From assembly GCA_947095585.1 (NCBI GenBank), contig OX352761.1:55474432-55538431 (forward strand): a DNA stretch of 64,000 bases. The letters are read 5' to 3'. The notes under the pieces are model-generated. The model saw only the letters and a program-made list of their open reading frames with translations, had not been told where the DNA came from and ran no database searches. The DNA comes from Nephrocerus scutellatus (taxonomy: Eukaryota; Arthropoda; Insecta; Diptera; Pipunculidae). Below, in pieces: positions 9,969-20,211 of this stretch (position 1 is its first letter; each line of letters starts with the position of its first letter). The translations under genes and the position numbers were made by a program.

Positions 9969-11032
9969 TCTATATATATATAAAAATCTCGTGTCACGGT
10001 TTTTGTCCTCCAACTGCTCCGAAACGGCTCGACCGATTGTTATGAAATTTTTTATGTATATTTGGTATGCATGAGAATAGGTCGTTAAGTATATTTCATA
10101 CCGCTAGGTGAAAAAAAAATCTGAGAACGACTGGACCGATTTGGCTAACTTTTATTTTATAAATTCGCCATAGTCCGAATAAGGTTTATGCGGAAAAAAT
10201 AGAAAACTTGGCCGGAAAATTGTAAAATTCGGAAAAAACTGAAAGTGCTGTTTTCCATAGGATTTTTGTATGAACTCGCAACCATAACACACGATTCGAA
10301 CAATGGATTTTCGTAATTCTTTTTTTGTTTTGTTCGTTATAGTCCTGGGAAAAACGACTTTAAGCACTTCCAGTTTCGGCTGCGGTTTGCATTCGCAATT
10401 ACAACAAATAAATCAGTTTTCGCTGCATTAACCTTGAAAATCCAAACTATCAGGGTCGTTTGCTTACGCGCAAGTCAAAAAAAAAAATCAGTTCGTGTGT
10501 TTAACGGGCAATTGGAGTGAAACTTATTTGATGTTGTGGGCAAAAAGATCTCCAAAAGACCCAAAAGACCATCAAAAGTCCCCTAAGACCCCGAAAATAC
10601 CCTGAAAGGATTCCAAAAAATACCATAAGACCCTAAAAAACACCCAAAAAACCTCAAACTACCTCCAAAAGACCCACAAAAGACTCTCAAAAGACTCCTC
10701 TAAAGACCTTCAAAAGACCCTCAAAAGACCCTTTAAAAACCTCAAAAGACCCTCAGAAAACCATCAAGAGACCCTAAAAAGACCATCAAAAGACCCCCAA
10801 AAGACCCCCCCAGAGGCCCCTCAAAAGACCATACCGAATTTCATACAAATCGGTAGAGAAATTACTTAGTTCCCAAAATTTAAAAATGTAACACAATAAT
10901 GTGATCAATACTGTGACTCAAAATCGCAAAACAAAATTATTTTTAATTATTATTATTTTATTTCAAATATCTTTTCATAAGTTCACAAACGATCACAAAC
11001 AAATTTATTGAAAGTGGGACAGGGTCAGCTAG
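9969..11032 (+). mobile_element. Non-autonomous Helitron, TC...CTAG, most complete copy in window
   Basis: It starts TCTATATATATA at 9969 and ends ...GGGTCAGCTAG at 11032, inserted between A (9968) and T (11033), as Helitrons do. The 3' hairpin seen in the other copies (GACAG, 8-nt loop, CTGTC, 7 nt before CTAG; for example 34081-34109) is deleted here: GACAG runs directly into GGTCAG. No Rep/helicase ORF is present. It contains a short-period array (10553-10830) and a monomer-like piece of the 118-bp satellite in reverse (10833-10881). Confidence 0.82.
10553..10830 (+). repeat. Short-period minisatellite inside the Helitron
   Basis: Repeats of about 9-11 bp of the form AAAAGACCCTC / CAAAAGACC fill this stretch, with point changes. 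The same array occurs in the other Helitron blocks (13700-13995, 33650-33930, 37939-38219, 43395-43655), where copy number varies. Apparent ORFs rich in Lys, Arg and Pro over these arrays are artefacts. Confidence 0.9.
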
Positions 11033-11861
11033 TTTTAGAGATAAAATTGGGCCCCATTGCAAATGGTTTGGCTGTGCAGAAGTAATTTCCACCATTCATT
11101 TGATACCAATATTTAGACCCACCCACTTTTAAACACGCCCCCTGATGAACTTTCATAAGAAAGTCATTTTTTGGCTCTAACTCTGTCGAGGTGGGGTTGG
11201 ATTGAATCCAATTTATTATAAGATGAAAGGTATTTTTATTACCTTTTATATGAAACGAAGCCGAGGATTATTGAACTAGAAAACAGCAGTTTTTCTTATT
11301 CCAAAGAAGGAATATGATAGTGCAATTGTTGTTGTAATTCCTTATTCCTCGGCAATAAAATACAGCTTAAAATAGTTTGTATTAGCCAACTTATCTACTA
11401 CCTTATCTTTCCGAATTACGCGACATCTACATTATAGTAGAAAACTTAATATAAAATATAATTTTGAGCGAATTGCAAATCATTTTATTTCATTTAATAA
11501 TTTTTATTAAATAACTTGTGATTTACGCGACATCTACATAAAATAAGAAAACTTAATTGAAAATGAAAATGCGAGTGAATTCACGAAAATATGACAATAC
11601 CTGATGTGAATGGTTTAGTTAAATAGACGGCCGCCAAAATGTTTGCTAAATTTGCGCTTTTTAAATAAACTTTTGAGGTAGATAAGTTAAGTCTTTATCG
11701 AAGTTATTGAAGAATAACAAATCGGAAAATAAATTCTTAAACGTAATTGATTTTAGTTTCTGTTCATTTTTATTTTTTTTTTTTTTTTTATTATTTTATT
11801 TTATGATTTTAATACCGCATGTTATTTTCGATACTCAATTTCTGAGACAATATTTATCTGG
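11033..11861 (+). repeat. F block (flanking block), first copy
   Basis: Non-coding block of about 830 bp. It begins with the remainder of the 185-bp repeat (TTTTAGAGATAAAATTGGG), passes GACCCACCCACTTTTAAACA and a GAAAGGTATTTTTATTACCTTT palindrome-like region, and holds two diverged 108-bp tandem units (ACGCGACATCTACAT at about 11417 and 11525). It ends in an AT-rich run before the satellite. Copies follow each Helitron or LOA junction through 46961. Confidence 0.85.
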
Positions 11862-12410
11862 CAATAGGATCTGGAATTTTGGAAACAGCTATTTCTCAAG
11901 CGATTTGTATGAAATTCGGTATGTAGGACTAAGATGCGACTATAAGACTTGCTCATATGGAAATTATGGGATATGGTGGACAATAGGGTCCAGAATGTTG
12001 GGAACTAAACCATTTCTCAAGCGATTTGTATGAAATTCGGCATGTAGGACTAAGATGCGACTATAAGACTTGTTCCTATGGAAATTCTGGGATCTCGTCA
12101 ATAGGGTATGGAATTTTGAGAACTAGGGCATTTCTTAAGCGATTTTTATGAAATTCGGTGTGTAGGACAAAGATGCGACTATAAGACTTGTTCCTATGGA
12201 AATTCTGGGATCTGGAGTAGCCAATAGGGTCTGGAATTTTAGGAAATAAGATAATGCGCAAGCGATTTTTATGAAGTTTGGTATGTAGAACTAAGATGGG
12301 ACTTTAAGACTTGTTCCTATGGAAACTCTGGGATCTGGATAATGGGGTCTGGAATTTTGGGAACTAATCCATTTCTCAAGCGGTTCGTATGAAATTCGGA
12401 ATGTAGGATA
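11862..12410 (+). repeat. 118-bp satellite array, about 4.5 monomers
   Basis: Monomers of 118-122 bp contain ATTTCTCAAGCGATTTGTATG, AAATTCGG and GATGCGACTATAAGACTTG. Monomer starts fall at about 11891, 12012, 12130, 12252 and 12371. The units here are diverged. Short ORFs across the array are not genes. Confidence 0.9.
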
Positions 12411-13224
12411 AATTTAATCGTAATATCGCCAACAACTTCAAAAAAGTTTCACTTCAACCGCGCGTAAAAGTTAAACGCTTATAGTTAAGTTCCCGTACCG
12501 AAAAATGCGTAAAAATTTTTACTCGTTTTAACGAATTTATAAAAAAAATTGCCATAATCGATGAAATAAAACGACGTGTTTACTGCGCAGCTGAATGTAC
12601 AAGACAGAAGTTTATTTCATTCGTCATTTCTTTTAAGTATGTATGCATAGATAGAGTTGTATTTACACAGTACATGTGTGAGGCTCATACGTAGGATTAT
12701 TTTGATATTAAAACAACCCACTCAAAATTATCCCTTCAATATGAAAACACATCACAAAACTTTAACAATACCTAATGTATTCATGAACTTATAATGTTTT
12801 ACAGAGTTTAAGCTTTTTGTTAGCAAATCTGTTGGCATATCTGCCGTACATAAATATTTAACAAGAACAATTTTATTATTTATCATGTCTCTGCAATAAT
12901 GATATCTGACTTCAATATGTTTTGTTCTATTATGAAATACAGGATTTACTAATAATTTATAAGCACTTTGATTATCATTATATAAAGTTATTTCAAAAAT
13001 ATTCTTAGTGATTTCAAACTGTAAATTTTTTAAATACACTGCTTCTTTGCAAGCCTCTGAAATAGCTACATATTCAGCCTCTGTGCTTGAAAGCTATACA
13101 TTTTTGTTTACTACAACTCCAAGATATTACAGATTTTGATGACATAAAACAAAATCCCGTATATGATCTTCTATCATTCGTTAGCCCAGTCGGCATCTAC
13201 ATAACCTTTAATTTAAATATCTGC
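12411..13224 (-). mobile_element. Ty1/copia 3' end: LTR-like part and Pol tail
   Basis: On the minus strand the copia Pol C-terminus ends ...GIVKVL with a TGA stop at about 12758-12760, followed by a G-rich stretch and LTR-like sequence (start near 12715, TGTTTTAATATC) running into the satellite. The right end (13224) joins a Helitron fragment at CGGTCGT. No second LTR exists, so the LTR end cannot be fixed. Confidence 0.75.
12758..13224 (-). pseudogene. copia Pol C-terminus (RNase H)
   Basis: Frame 12752-13039 reads YLKNLQFEITKN, YNDNQSAYKL (catalytic Asp in DNQS), NPVFHNRTKHIEVRYH, DMPTDLLTK. This is the end of Ty1/copia RNase H, including the usual HI.VRYH signature. The other side, 13040-13224, continues in another frame toward the STEAEY motif. 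Only about 150 residues of an original Pol of well over 1000 remain. Confidence 0.88.
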
Positions 13225-14204
13225 GGTCGTAAAGTATATTTCATACCGCTAAGTGGGAAAAAAAATTGAGAACGACTGGATCGATTTGGCTAACTTTTAT
13301 TTTATAAATTCGCCATAGTCCGAATAAGGTTTATGCGGAAAAAATAGAAAACTTGGCCGGAAAATTGTAAAATTCGGAAAAAACTGAAAGTGCTGTTTTT
13401 CATAGGATTTTTGTATGAACTCGCAACCGTAACTCACGATTCGAACGATGGATTTGCGTAATTCTTTTCTTTGTTTTGTTCGTTATAGTCTTGGGAAAAA
13501 CGACTTTAAGCACTTCCAGTTTCGGCTCCGGTTTGCATTCGCAATTACAACAAATAAATCAGTTTTCGCGGCATTAACCTTGAAAATCCAAACTATCAGG
13601 GTCGTTTGCTTACGCGCAAGTCAACAAAAAAAAAAAAACTGTTCGTGTGTTTAACGCGCAATTGGAGTGAAACTTATTTGATGTTGTAGGCAAAAAGATC
13701 TCCAAAAGACCCCAAAAGACCATCAAAAGGCCCCTAAGACCCCGAAAATACCCTGAAAGGATTCCAAAATACTCCAAAAAATACCATAAGACCCTAAAAA
13801 GACACCCAAAAACCCTCAAACGACCTCCAAAAGACCAACAAAAGACCCTCAAAAGACTCCTCTAAAGACCTTCAAAAGACCTTCAAAAGACCCTCTAAAA
13901 AACCTCAAAAGACCCTCAGAAGACCATCAAGAAACCCTAAAAAGACCATCAAAAGACCCCCAAAAGACCCCCCAGAGGACCCTCAAAAGACCATACCGAA
14001 TTTCATACAAATCGGTAGAGAAATTACTTAGTTCCCAAAATTTAAAAATGTAACACAATAATGTGATCAATACTGTGACTCAAAATAGCAAAACAAAATT
14101 ATTTTTAATTATTATTATTTTATTTCAAATATCTTTTCATAAGTTCACAAACGATCACAACAAATTTATTGAAAGTGGGACAGGACAAACGTCTGTCGGG
14201 TCAG
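13225..14204 (+). mobile_element. 5'-truncated Helitron fragment
   Basis: It matches the Helitron at 9969-11032 from about 10079 onward. It keeps the hairpin (GACAG...CTGTC) and GGGTCAG, but the terminal CTAG is missing because a LINE poly(A) tract (T-run 14206-14229) is joined directly after TCAG at 14204. The 5' side joins copia at a junction that recurs at 33203 and 42991. Confidence 0.83.
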
Positions 14205-14599
14205 ATTTTTTTTTTTTTTTTTTTTTTTTAAATAGAGACATATTGCCAAGGGAGGAATCCCTGAATGACTTGCGTCACGGTAATAAGTTGGACTAAGCCC
14301 TTTATTAAATTCAAAATAAAATAAAAATCGAAGGAATGTGATTTACAATGTATCACATACCTCACGTTTGTAGCCGGTTTCAATTTATTTTCTCAGAATT
14401 CTCTCTGATTCATTGAAAAAGCAATACGAAAAACGAACACGAATTAAGAACGACGCGAGTCCAAATACTTTTATCAATGAATCATGGTCAGGGAAAACTA
14501 CAAAAAACCTTGACCAAGAAAATATTACAAATTATAAAAATAATGTAAAAAATATATATTAATAAACAACTTATGAATACGTTATCCATCATCCTTCAA

Positions 14600-16170
14600 G
14601 AAGTTGTTAACGGCTTATTTGAACGCCTGCAGATTATAAGATTCGGGAAACACGTGCTCGACCAATTCATTCCACATCGAAGAGACTCTCGGAAAAAAAG
14701 AGGATTTAAAGTGTTGGGTTCTACATGAAAAAAGTTTTAAGGCAAATCTATGTTGATTGGACCTTAAACGAGTGTTTACGTTACTGAGAAAAGGACCTGG
14801 AACTAGAGAACGGGTTTCTAAAGAACATTTACCGTTGTAAAATTTTTGAAAACATATAAAGCTCCTACATTTCGTCTGTGCTCCAAAGTATCAAGAGACG
14901 AAGTACTGGTTACATCGTTTATCAAACGGATAACTCTATTCTGAATTCCATCAAGATGAACCAAATGCGACCTCGGAGCTCCACCGCACACATATGAATT
15001 AAATTCTAAAATTGGTCTAACATAAGATTTATATAATCTTAATACTTAAGAGGGAGTGAAGTAGAAGTTACAACGTTTTATGAAACCCAAACATTGGCTA
15101 GCTCTTTTTGAAATTTCATAGATATGTTCTTTCCAGGAAAGATCACTTGATACTTTTAAACCTAACAACTTAAGTGAATCAGATCTCGATATAGGGGTAC
15201 CATTAATAACAGGTGGAACCTAATGTTGAGTTGTCTTCTGAGAAAAAAGACAAGACTGAAATTTATTTGGTTTAAATTCTACTCTATTAGAAATGCCCCA
15301 ATCAAGAATGATTTGAATATTAGACAAAATAGTCAAATTCATTAATTCACGCGAACCATTCAAACGAGAATTGCATTCTTTTTGACTGACAAACTCAATG
15401 GAAGCCGATAGTGTTGTATCATCAGCAAATTAATGGATATCACAGGTTGCAAAAGACAACAGGTCGTTGATATATATCAAGAAGAGCGTGAGCGACAATG
15501 ATGATCCTTGAGGTACGCCAGCATTGATCCCATGTCAATCTGAAGATATACCATTTAATATAACTTTTATTTTACGGTTCCATAAATAATTCTCAATCCA
15601 TGTAATGAGAGAGGAGTGTAAGTTCAGCGCACGAATCTTATTAATAAGACAATCATGCCATACTCTATCAAAAGCTTTAACAATATCTAAGGAAACAACG
15701 ATTGATTAACCTAGGTTTTCAATGCTTCGCTCCAAACAATGAGTCATGCACGTCATTAGTTCACCTGAATACTAATGGCGGAATACCGTCGGGGCCAGTC
15801 GCTTTATTGGGGTCAAGTTCTTTCAGAATCTTTGAAACAACCCGTTTCCGAAAATAGATTTTAGACATACCTGGGCCTAGATTCGGGAGAATTGGGGGGC
15901 TTTGGTTAGTTAAAGGAAGAGTAGACGCGCCAGCAAAATGAGAAGCTAAGAGATTAGCTTTCTCAATATCAGTTCTATAATGAAATTATATAATTAATTA
16001 TTATTATAATTATGAAATAAATAAGGAATAGACGAAGTATTATCTGCAAATTTTCTTTTAACCAATGCAGCAAACGACCAAAAGGTTCGACTGTTTGAAT
16101 CAGAATCCAAAATTTTTCGCATGTTATCTCGAATCTTAAGGTCACATATTATTTTGGACCTTTTCAATAT
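14600..16170 (-). pseudogene. Jockey-like LINE reverse transcriptase (decayed)
   Basis: Readable minus-strand motifs: FADDTTLSASIEF, where FADD is the RT catalytic box, preceded by a stop (about 15425); LFLIYINDLL just upstream (about 15465-15495); and C-terminal PILEFNSYVCGGAPRSHLVHLDGIQNR near 14960-15015, the region after the RT typical of this group. Stops and frame changes are frequent. Confidence 0.78.
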
Positions 16171-16179
16171 AGCGTTTGA

Positions 16180-17235
16180 TCAATTTATACCTATTCGAAA
16201 CTTTACAAGGTTTTCTTCAGAAGTGCAATTAACGTAGTCCAAATGGGCTGCTTTTTTGCACGCGACTGCTGACCTGCAATGTTCGTTAAACCAATTATTT
16301 TTATGAGTATTTTTCTTTTTAAATGAAGAAGGAATGCAATTTTTCATTCCTAGCAAAATGGTTGATGTGATTAGTTGTGATGCTTCATTATTGATATTGA
16401 TTGATATATGATTATTGCTGGAAAAACAGGTTGACCAATCAAATGAGCTATAAAATTGGTTCAGGAGCTCCCAGTTAGCATTTTTACAGTGCCAGAGTAG
16501 CCTTTTACTTGTAGGCTCTATAAGGGCTGATGTTATTGAAATTTTAGCTACTACCAAAGCATGGTCAGAAAGACCTAATGGAGCAAATACATCAATTGAA
16601 TATTTATCTGGCATAGTAGTAAGAAATAAATCTAAAAGGTGAGGTGATTGACCAGTAGTATCGGGATACCTAGTTGGCTTATCAACGAGTTGGGTGAAAA
16701 GATTAACATTTGAAAATAGTTCAGCGGTTTCACCAGATCGATTTCTACCATTCGAATAGGTCAACCATGAATTATTGTGGATATTAAAATCACCAAAGAC
16801 TACCAATTCTGATGTTGGTGATGATTGGTAAATCTTGTCTATAGTGTCTTATAAGTAATTAAACTCAATATTAGTGTCATCAGGTGACAAATTAGGACTA
16901 CGATAAAGGGAACAAATAAACATCGAATGGTTTGAAATTACAATTTCAATCCATATCGTATTGAACATAGGATTACTGTTTGAATTTTAAAATTAGGTAC
17001 ACTAAAACTGATGTCTTCTCGTATAAATAAAATAACCCCACGATGTGGAACCAAACAGTCGACACGAGAATACCCCGGACAATGAAAATCATTTGGGGTG
17101 CCCACATAAGAGGCCTGCGTTTCACATAAACTTAGAACCGCAGGCTTATTCGCGTCAAGATGTGCTACGATCGAGTTGAAATTACTTTTAATGCCGCGAA
17201 TATTTGTGAAATGAATTTCAAAATAAGAGTTTATT
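16180..17235 (-). pseudogene. Jockey-like LINE endonuclease (decayed)
   Basis: 17040-17220 gives IHFTNIRGIKSNFNSIVAHLDANKPAVLSLCETQ on the minus strand: the N-terminal Asn and catalytic Glu of an AP-type endonuclease. Frame 16180-16806 gives VVFGDFNIHNNSWLT (GDFN motif), HLLDLFLTT and LGLSDHALVV (SDH motif), then the start of the linker to RT. The catalytic set is preserved across a broken frame (stop near 16849). Confidence 0.85.
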
Positions 17236-17501
17236 TAACAAAGTATAAATACCGAACCCGTCAAGATGATGAAAATATACGTAAAATAAGATAAGAATAA
17301 AATAAAAAATAAAAAAATATTAAAAATAACAATAATAAGAAGAATTTCTACGAACCAACCACTCAACAGTGAAAACGTTACTGATTCGTTTGTAGTACCA
17401 GGCCTAACAAACGAAAAAGGCACGCACAGCTACTGAGACAGAAAGTCAATAAAAATTTTACTTCTAAAAACTACTCAAATAAAATAAATTTTTTAAAAAA
17501 T

Positions 17502-17960
17502 TTAAAAACTTGAATAAAAATAATTTTTAACGTAACTGCTTTTTTGTGCCCGAATCTTCGGTAACGTTACGAGATGATGACTTTGTTTTGATGGTATTGC
17601 TTTCAGCAGTATCCACGCTTGATGAACAATTTCCGTGAAAAAGAATCTGTGATGGTGAGAAATCATTGGTTGCGGTTGAACAATCACCGGAAAACGCCTG
17701 TATCCGCTGTTCGAGTACAGCAATTTTTGTCGCAAGGAATTTATTTGACTTCTTTTGGTGATTCAGTGTGATGTTTTTGTCGTTTAAATTATCCAACAGC
17801 ACCAGACACAGCGATTATAAATCTGCGATTGTTTCCGCTTTGGTTGGTAAATCTACACCACTTTTGTTGATATTCTTGATTGTACAAATGACCAATTTGT
17901 TCTTTTTAAGTAAGTGGATTGCTTTCTTTAACGATCTTGTCCAATATAGTTATCACGTTT
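17502..17960 (-). pseudogene. Possible ORF1 remnant of the decayed LINE
   Basis: Minus frame 17527-17802 reads LLDNLNDKNITLNHQKKSNK, LATKIAVLEQRIQAF, then a Ser/Thr-rich tail. Upstream, in the same frame but past a TAA, comes KSGVDLPTKAETIADL. The heptad-like Leu/Ile spacing suggests a short coiled coil. Its place just 5' of the endonuclease is where LINE ORF1 would be. There is no zinc knuckle or RRM, so the identity is inferred from position. Confidence 0.4.
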
Positions 17961-18010
17961 AGATATCAAAAAGTATTCTTGAAAATTTTAAACACAACAA
18001 TAAATACTGA

Positions 18011-18746
18011 ACACGCCCCCTGATGAACTTTCATAAGAAAGTCATTTTTTGGCTCTAACTCTGTCGAGGTGGGGTTGGATTAAATCCAATTTATTATAAG
18101 ATGAAAGGTATTTTTATTACCTTTTATATGAAACGAAGCCGAGGATTATGGAACTAGAATTTGAAAAACAGCAAAACAGCAGGTTTTCTTATTCCAAAGA
18201 AGAAATATGATGCAATTGTTGTTGTAATTCCTTATTCCTCGGCATATAAAATACAGCTTAAAATAGTTTGTTTTAGCTAACTTATCTAATACATTATCTT
18301 TCCGAATTACGCGACATCTACATTATAGTAGAAAACTTAATTAAAAATATAATTGTGAGCGAATTGCAAATCATTTTATTTCAGTTAATAATTTTTATTA
18401 AATAACTTGCGATTTACGCGACATCTACATAAAATAAGAAAACTTAATTGAAAATGAAAATGCGAGCGAATTCACGAAAATATGACAATACCTGATGTGA
18501 TAGTTTAGTTAAATCGAAGGCCGCCAAAATGTTTGCTAAATTGGCGCTTTTTTAATAAACTTTTGAGGTAGATAAGTTAATTCTTTATCGAAGTTATTGA
18601 TGAATAACAAATGGGAAAATAAATTCTAAAACGTAATTGATTTTAATTTCTCTTCATTTTTATTTTTATTTATTTTTTTTTTATTTTATGATTTTAATAA
18701 CGCATTTTATTTTCGATACTCAATTTCTGAGACAATATTTATCTGG
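18011..18746 (+). repeat. F block, copy 2 (5' truncated)
   Basis: It begins inside the F block at ACACGCCCCCTGATGAAC and continues to the satellite boundary. Compared with copy 1 it has small insertions and deletions only, such as an extra AAACAGC near 18170. Confidence 0.85.
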
Positions 18747-20211
18747 CAATAGGATCTGGAATTTTGGAAACAGCTATTTCTCAAGCGATTTGTATGAAAT
18801 TCGGTATGTAGGACTAAGATGCGACTATAAGACTTTCTCATATGGAAATTATGGGATCTGGTGGCCAATAGGGTCCAGAATGTTGGGAACTAAACCATTT
18901 CTCAAGCGATTTGTATGAAATTCGGCATGTAGGACTAAGATGCGACTATAAGACTTGTTCCTATGGAAATTCTGGGATCTCGTCAATAGGGTATGGAATT
19001 TTGAGAACTAGGGCGATTTTTATGAAATTCGGTGTGTAGGACAAAGATGCGACTATAAGACTTGTTCATTTGGAAATTATGGGATCTGGGCAATAGGGTC
19101 CAGAATTTTGGGAACTAAGCCATTTCTCAAGCGATTTGTATGAAATTCGGCATGTACGACTAAGATGCGACTATAAAACTTGTTCCTATGGAAATTCTGG
19201 AATCTCGTCAATAGGGTATGGCATTTTGAGAACTAGGGCGATTTTATGAAATTCGGTGTGTAGTACAAAGATGGGACTTTAAGACTTGTTCCTATGAAAA
19301 TTCTGGGATCTCGTCAATAGGGTATGGAATTTTAAGAACTAGGGCATTTCTTAAGCGATTTTTATGAAATACGGTGTGTAGGACAAAGATGCGACTATAA
19401 GACTTGTTCCTATAGAAATTCTGGGATCTGGATAATTTGGTCTGGAATTTTGGGAACTAAACCATTTCTCAAGCGATTTGTATGAAATTCGGCATGTAGG
19501 ACTAAGATGCGACTATAAGACTTGTTCCTATGAAAATTCTGGGATCTCGTCAATAGGGTATGGAATTTTGAGAACTAGGGCATTTCTTAAGCGATTTTTA
19601 TGAAATTCGGTGTGTAGGACAAAGATGCGACTATAAGACTTGTTCCTATAGAAATTCTGGGATCTGGATAATGTGGTCTGGAATTTTGGGAACTAAACCA
19701 TTTCTCAAGCGATTTGTATGAAATTCGGCATGTAGGACTAAGATGCGACTATAAGACTTGTTCCTATGAAAATTCTGGGATCTCGTCAATAGGGTATGGA
19801 ATTTTGAGAACTAGGGCATTTCTTAAGCGATTTTTATGAAATTCGGTGTGTAGGACAAAGATGCGACTTTAAGACTTGTTCCTATAGAAATTCTGGGATC
19901 TGGATAATGTGGTCTGGAATTTTGGGAACTAAACCATTTCTCAAGCGATTTGTATGAAATTCGGCATGTAGGACTAAGATGCGACTATAAGACTTGTTCC
20001 TATGAAAATTCTGGGATCTCGTCAATAGGGTATGGAATTTTGAGAACTAGGGCATTTCTTAAGCGATTTTTATGAAATTCGGTGTGTAGGACAAAGATGC
20101 GACTATAAGACTTGTTCCTATAGAAATTCTGGGATCTGGATAATGTGGTCTGGAATTTTGGGAACTAATCCATTTCTAAAGCGGTTCGTATGAAATTCGG
20201 AATGTAGGATA
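18747..20211 (+). repeat. 118-bp satellite array with 236-bp higher-order repeat, about 12 monomers
   Basis: Longest array in the window. From about 19311 a dimer repeats exactly every 236 bp (TCGTCAATAGGGTATGG at 19311, 19547, 19783, 20019). Type A monomers have GATCTCGTCAATAGGGTATG and type B have GATCTGGATAATGTGGTCTG. The first monomers are more diverged. Confidence 0.92.

Larger units (their letters stand above)
14206..18010 (-). mobile_element. Degenerate jockey/CR1-like LINE with poly(A) tail
   Basis: On the minus strand from about 18010: an ORF1-like coiled region, endonuclease, reverse transcriptase, and a poly(A) tail visible as 24 T at 14206-14229. Gene order, length (about 3.8 kb) and sequence show a relative of the intact LINE at 47338-50785, but with many stops. 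It sits between Helitron GGGTCAG and F-block ACACGCCCCC. The intervening CTAG and about 100 bp of F block are missing, so insertion came with a target deletion. No target duplication is seen. Confidence 0.82.

Noticed and set aside
11707..12033. ORFs across the satellite (also 18637-18918, 45992-46222)
   Set aside because: They are repeats of the 118-bp monomer read in one frame and are lost in other arrays by ordinary substitutions.
17235..17423. Hydrophobic 62-residue minus-strand ORF that could look like a membrane protein
   Set aside because: It comes from an AT-rich low-complexity stretch between the ORF1-like and endonuclease parts of a decayed LINE, with no conserved features.
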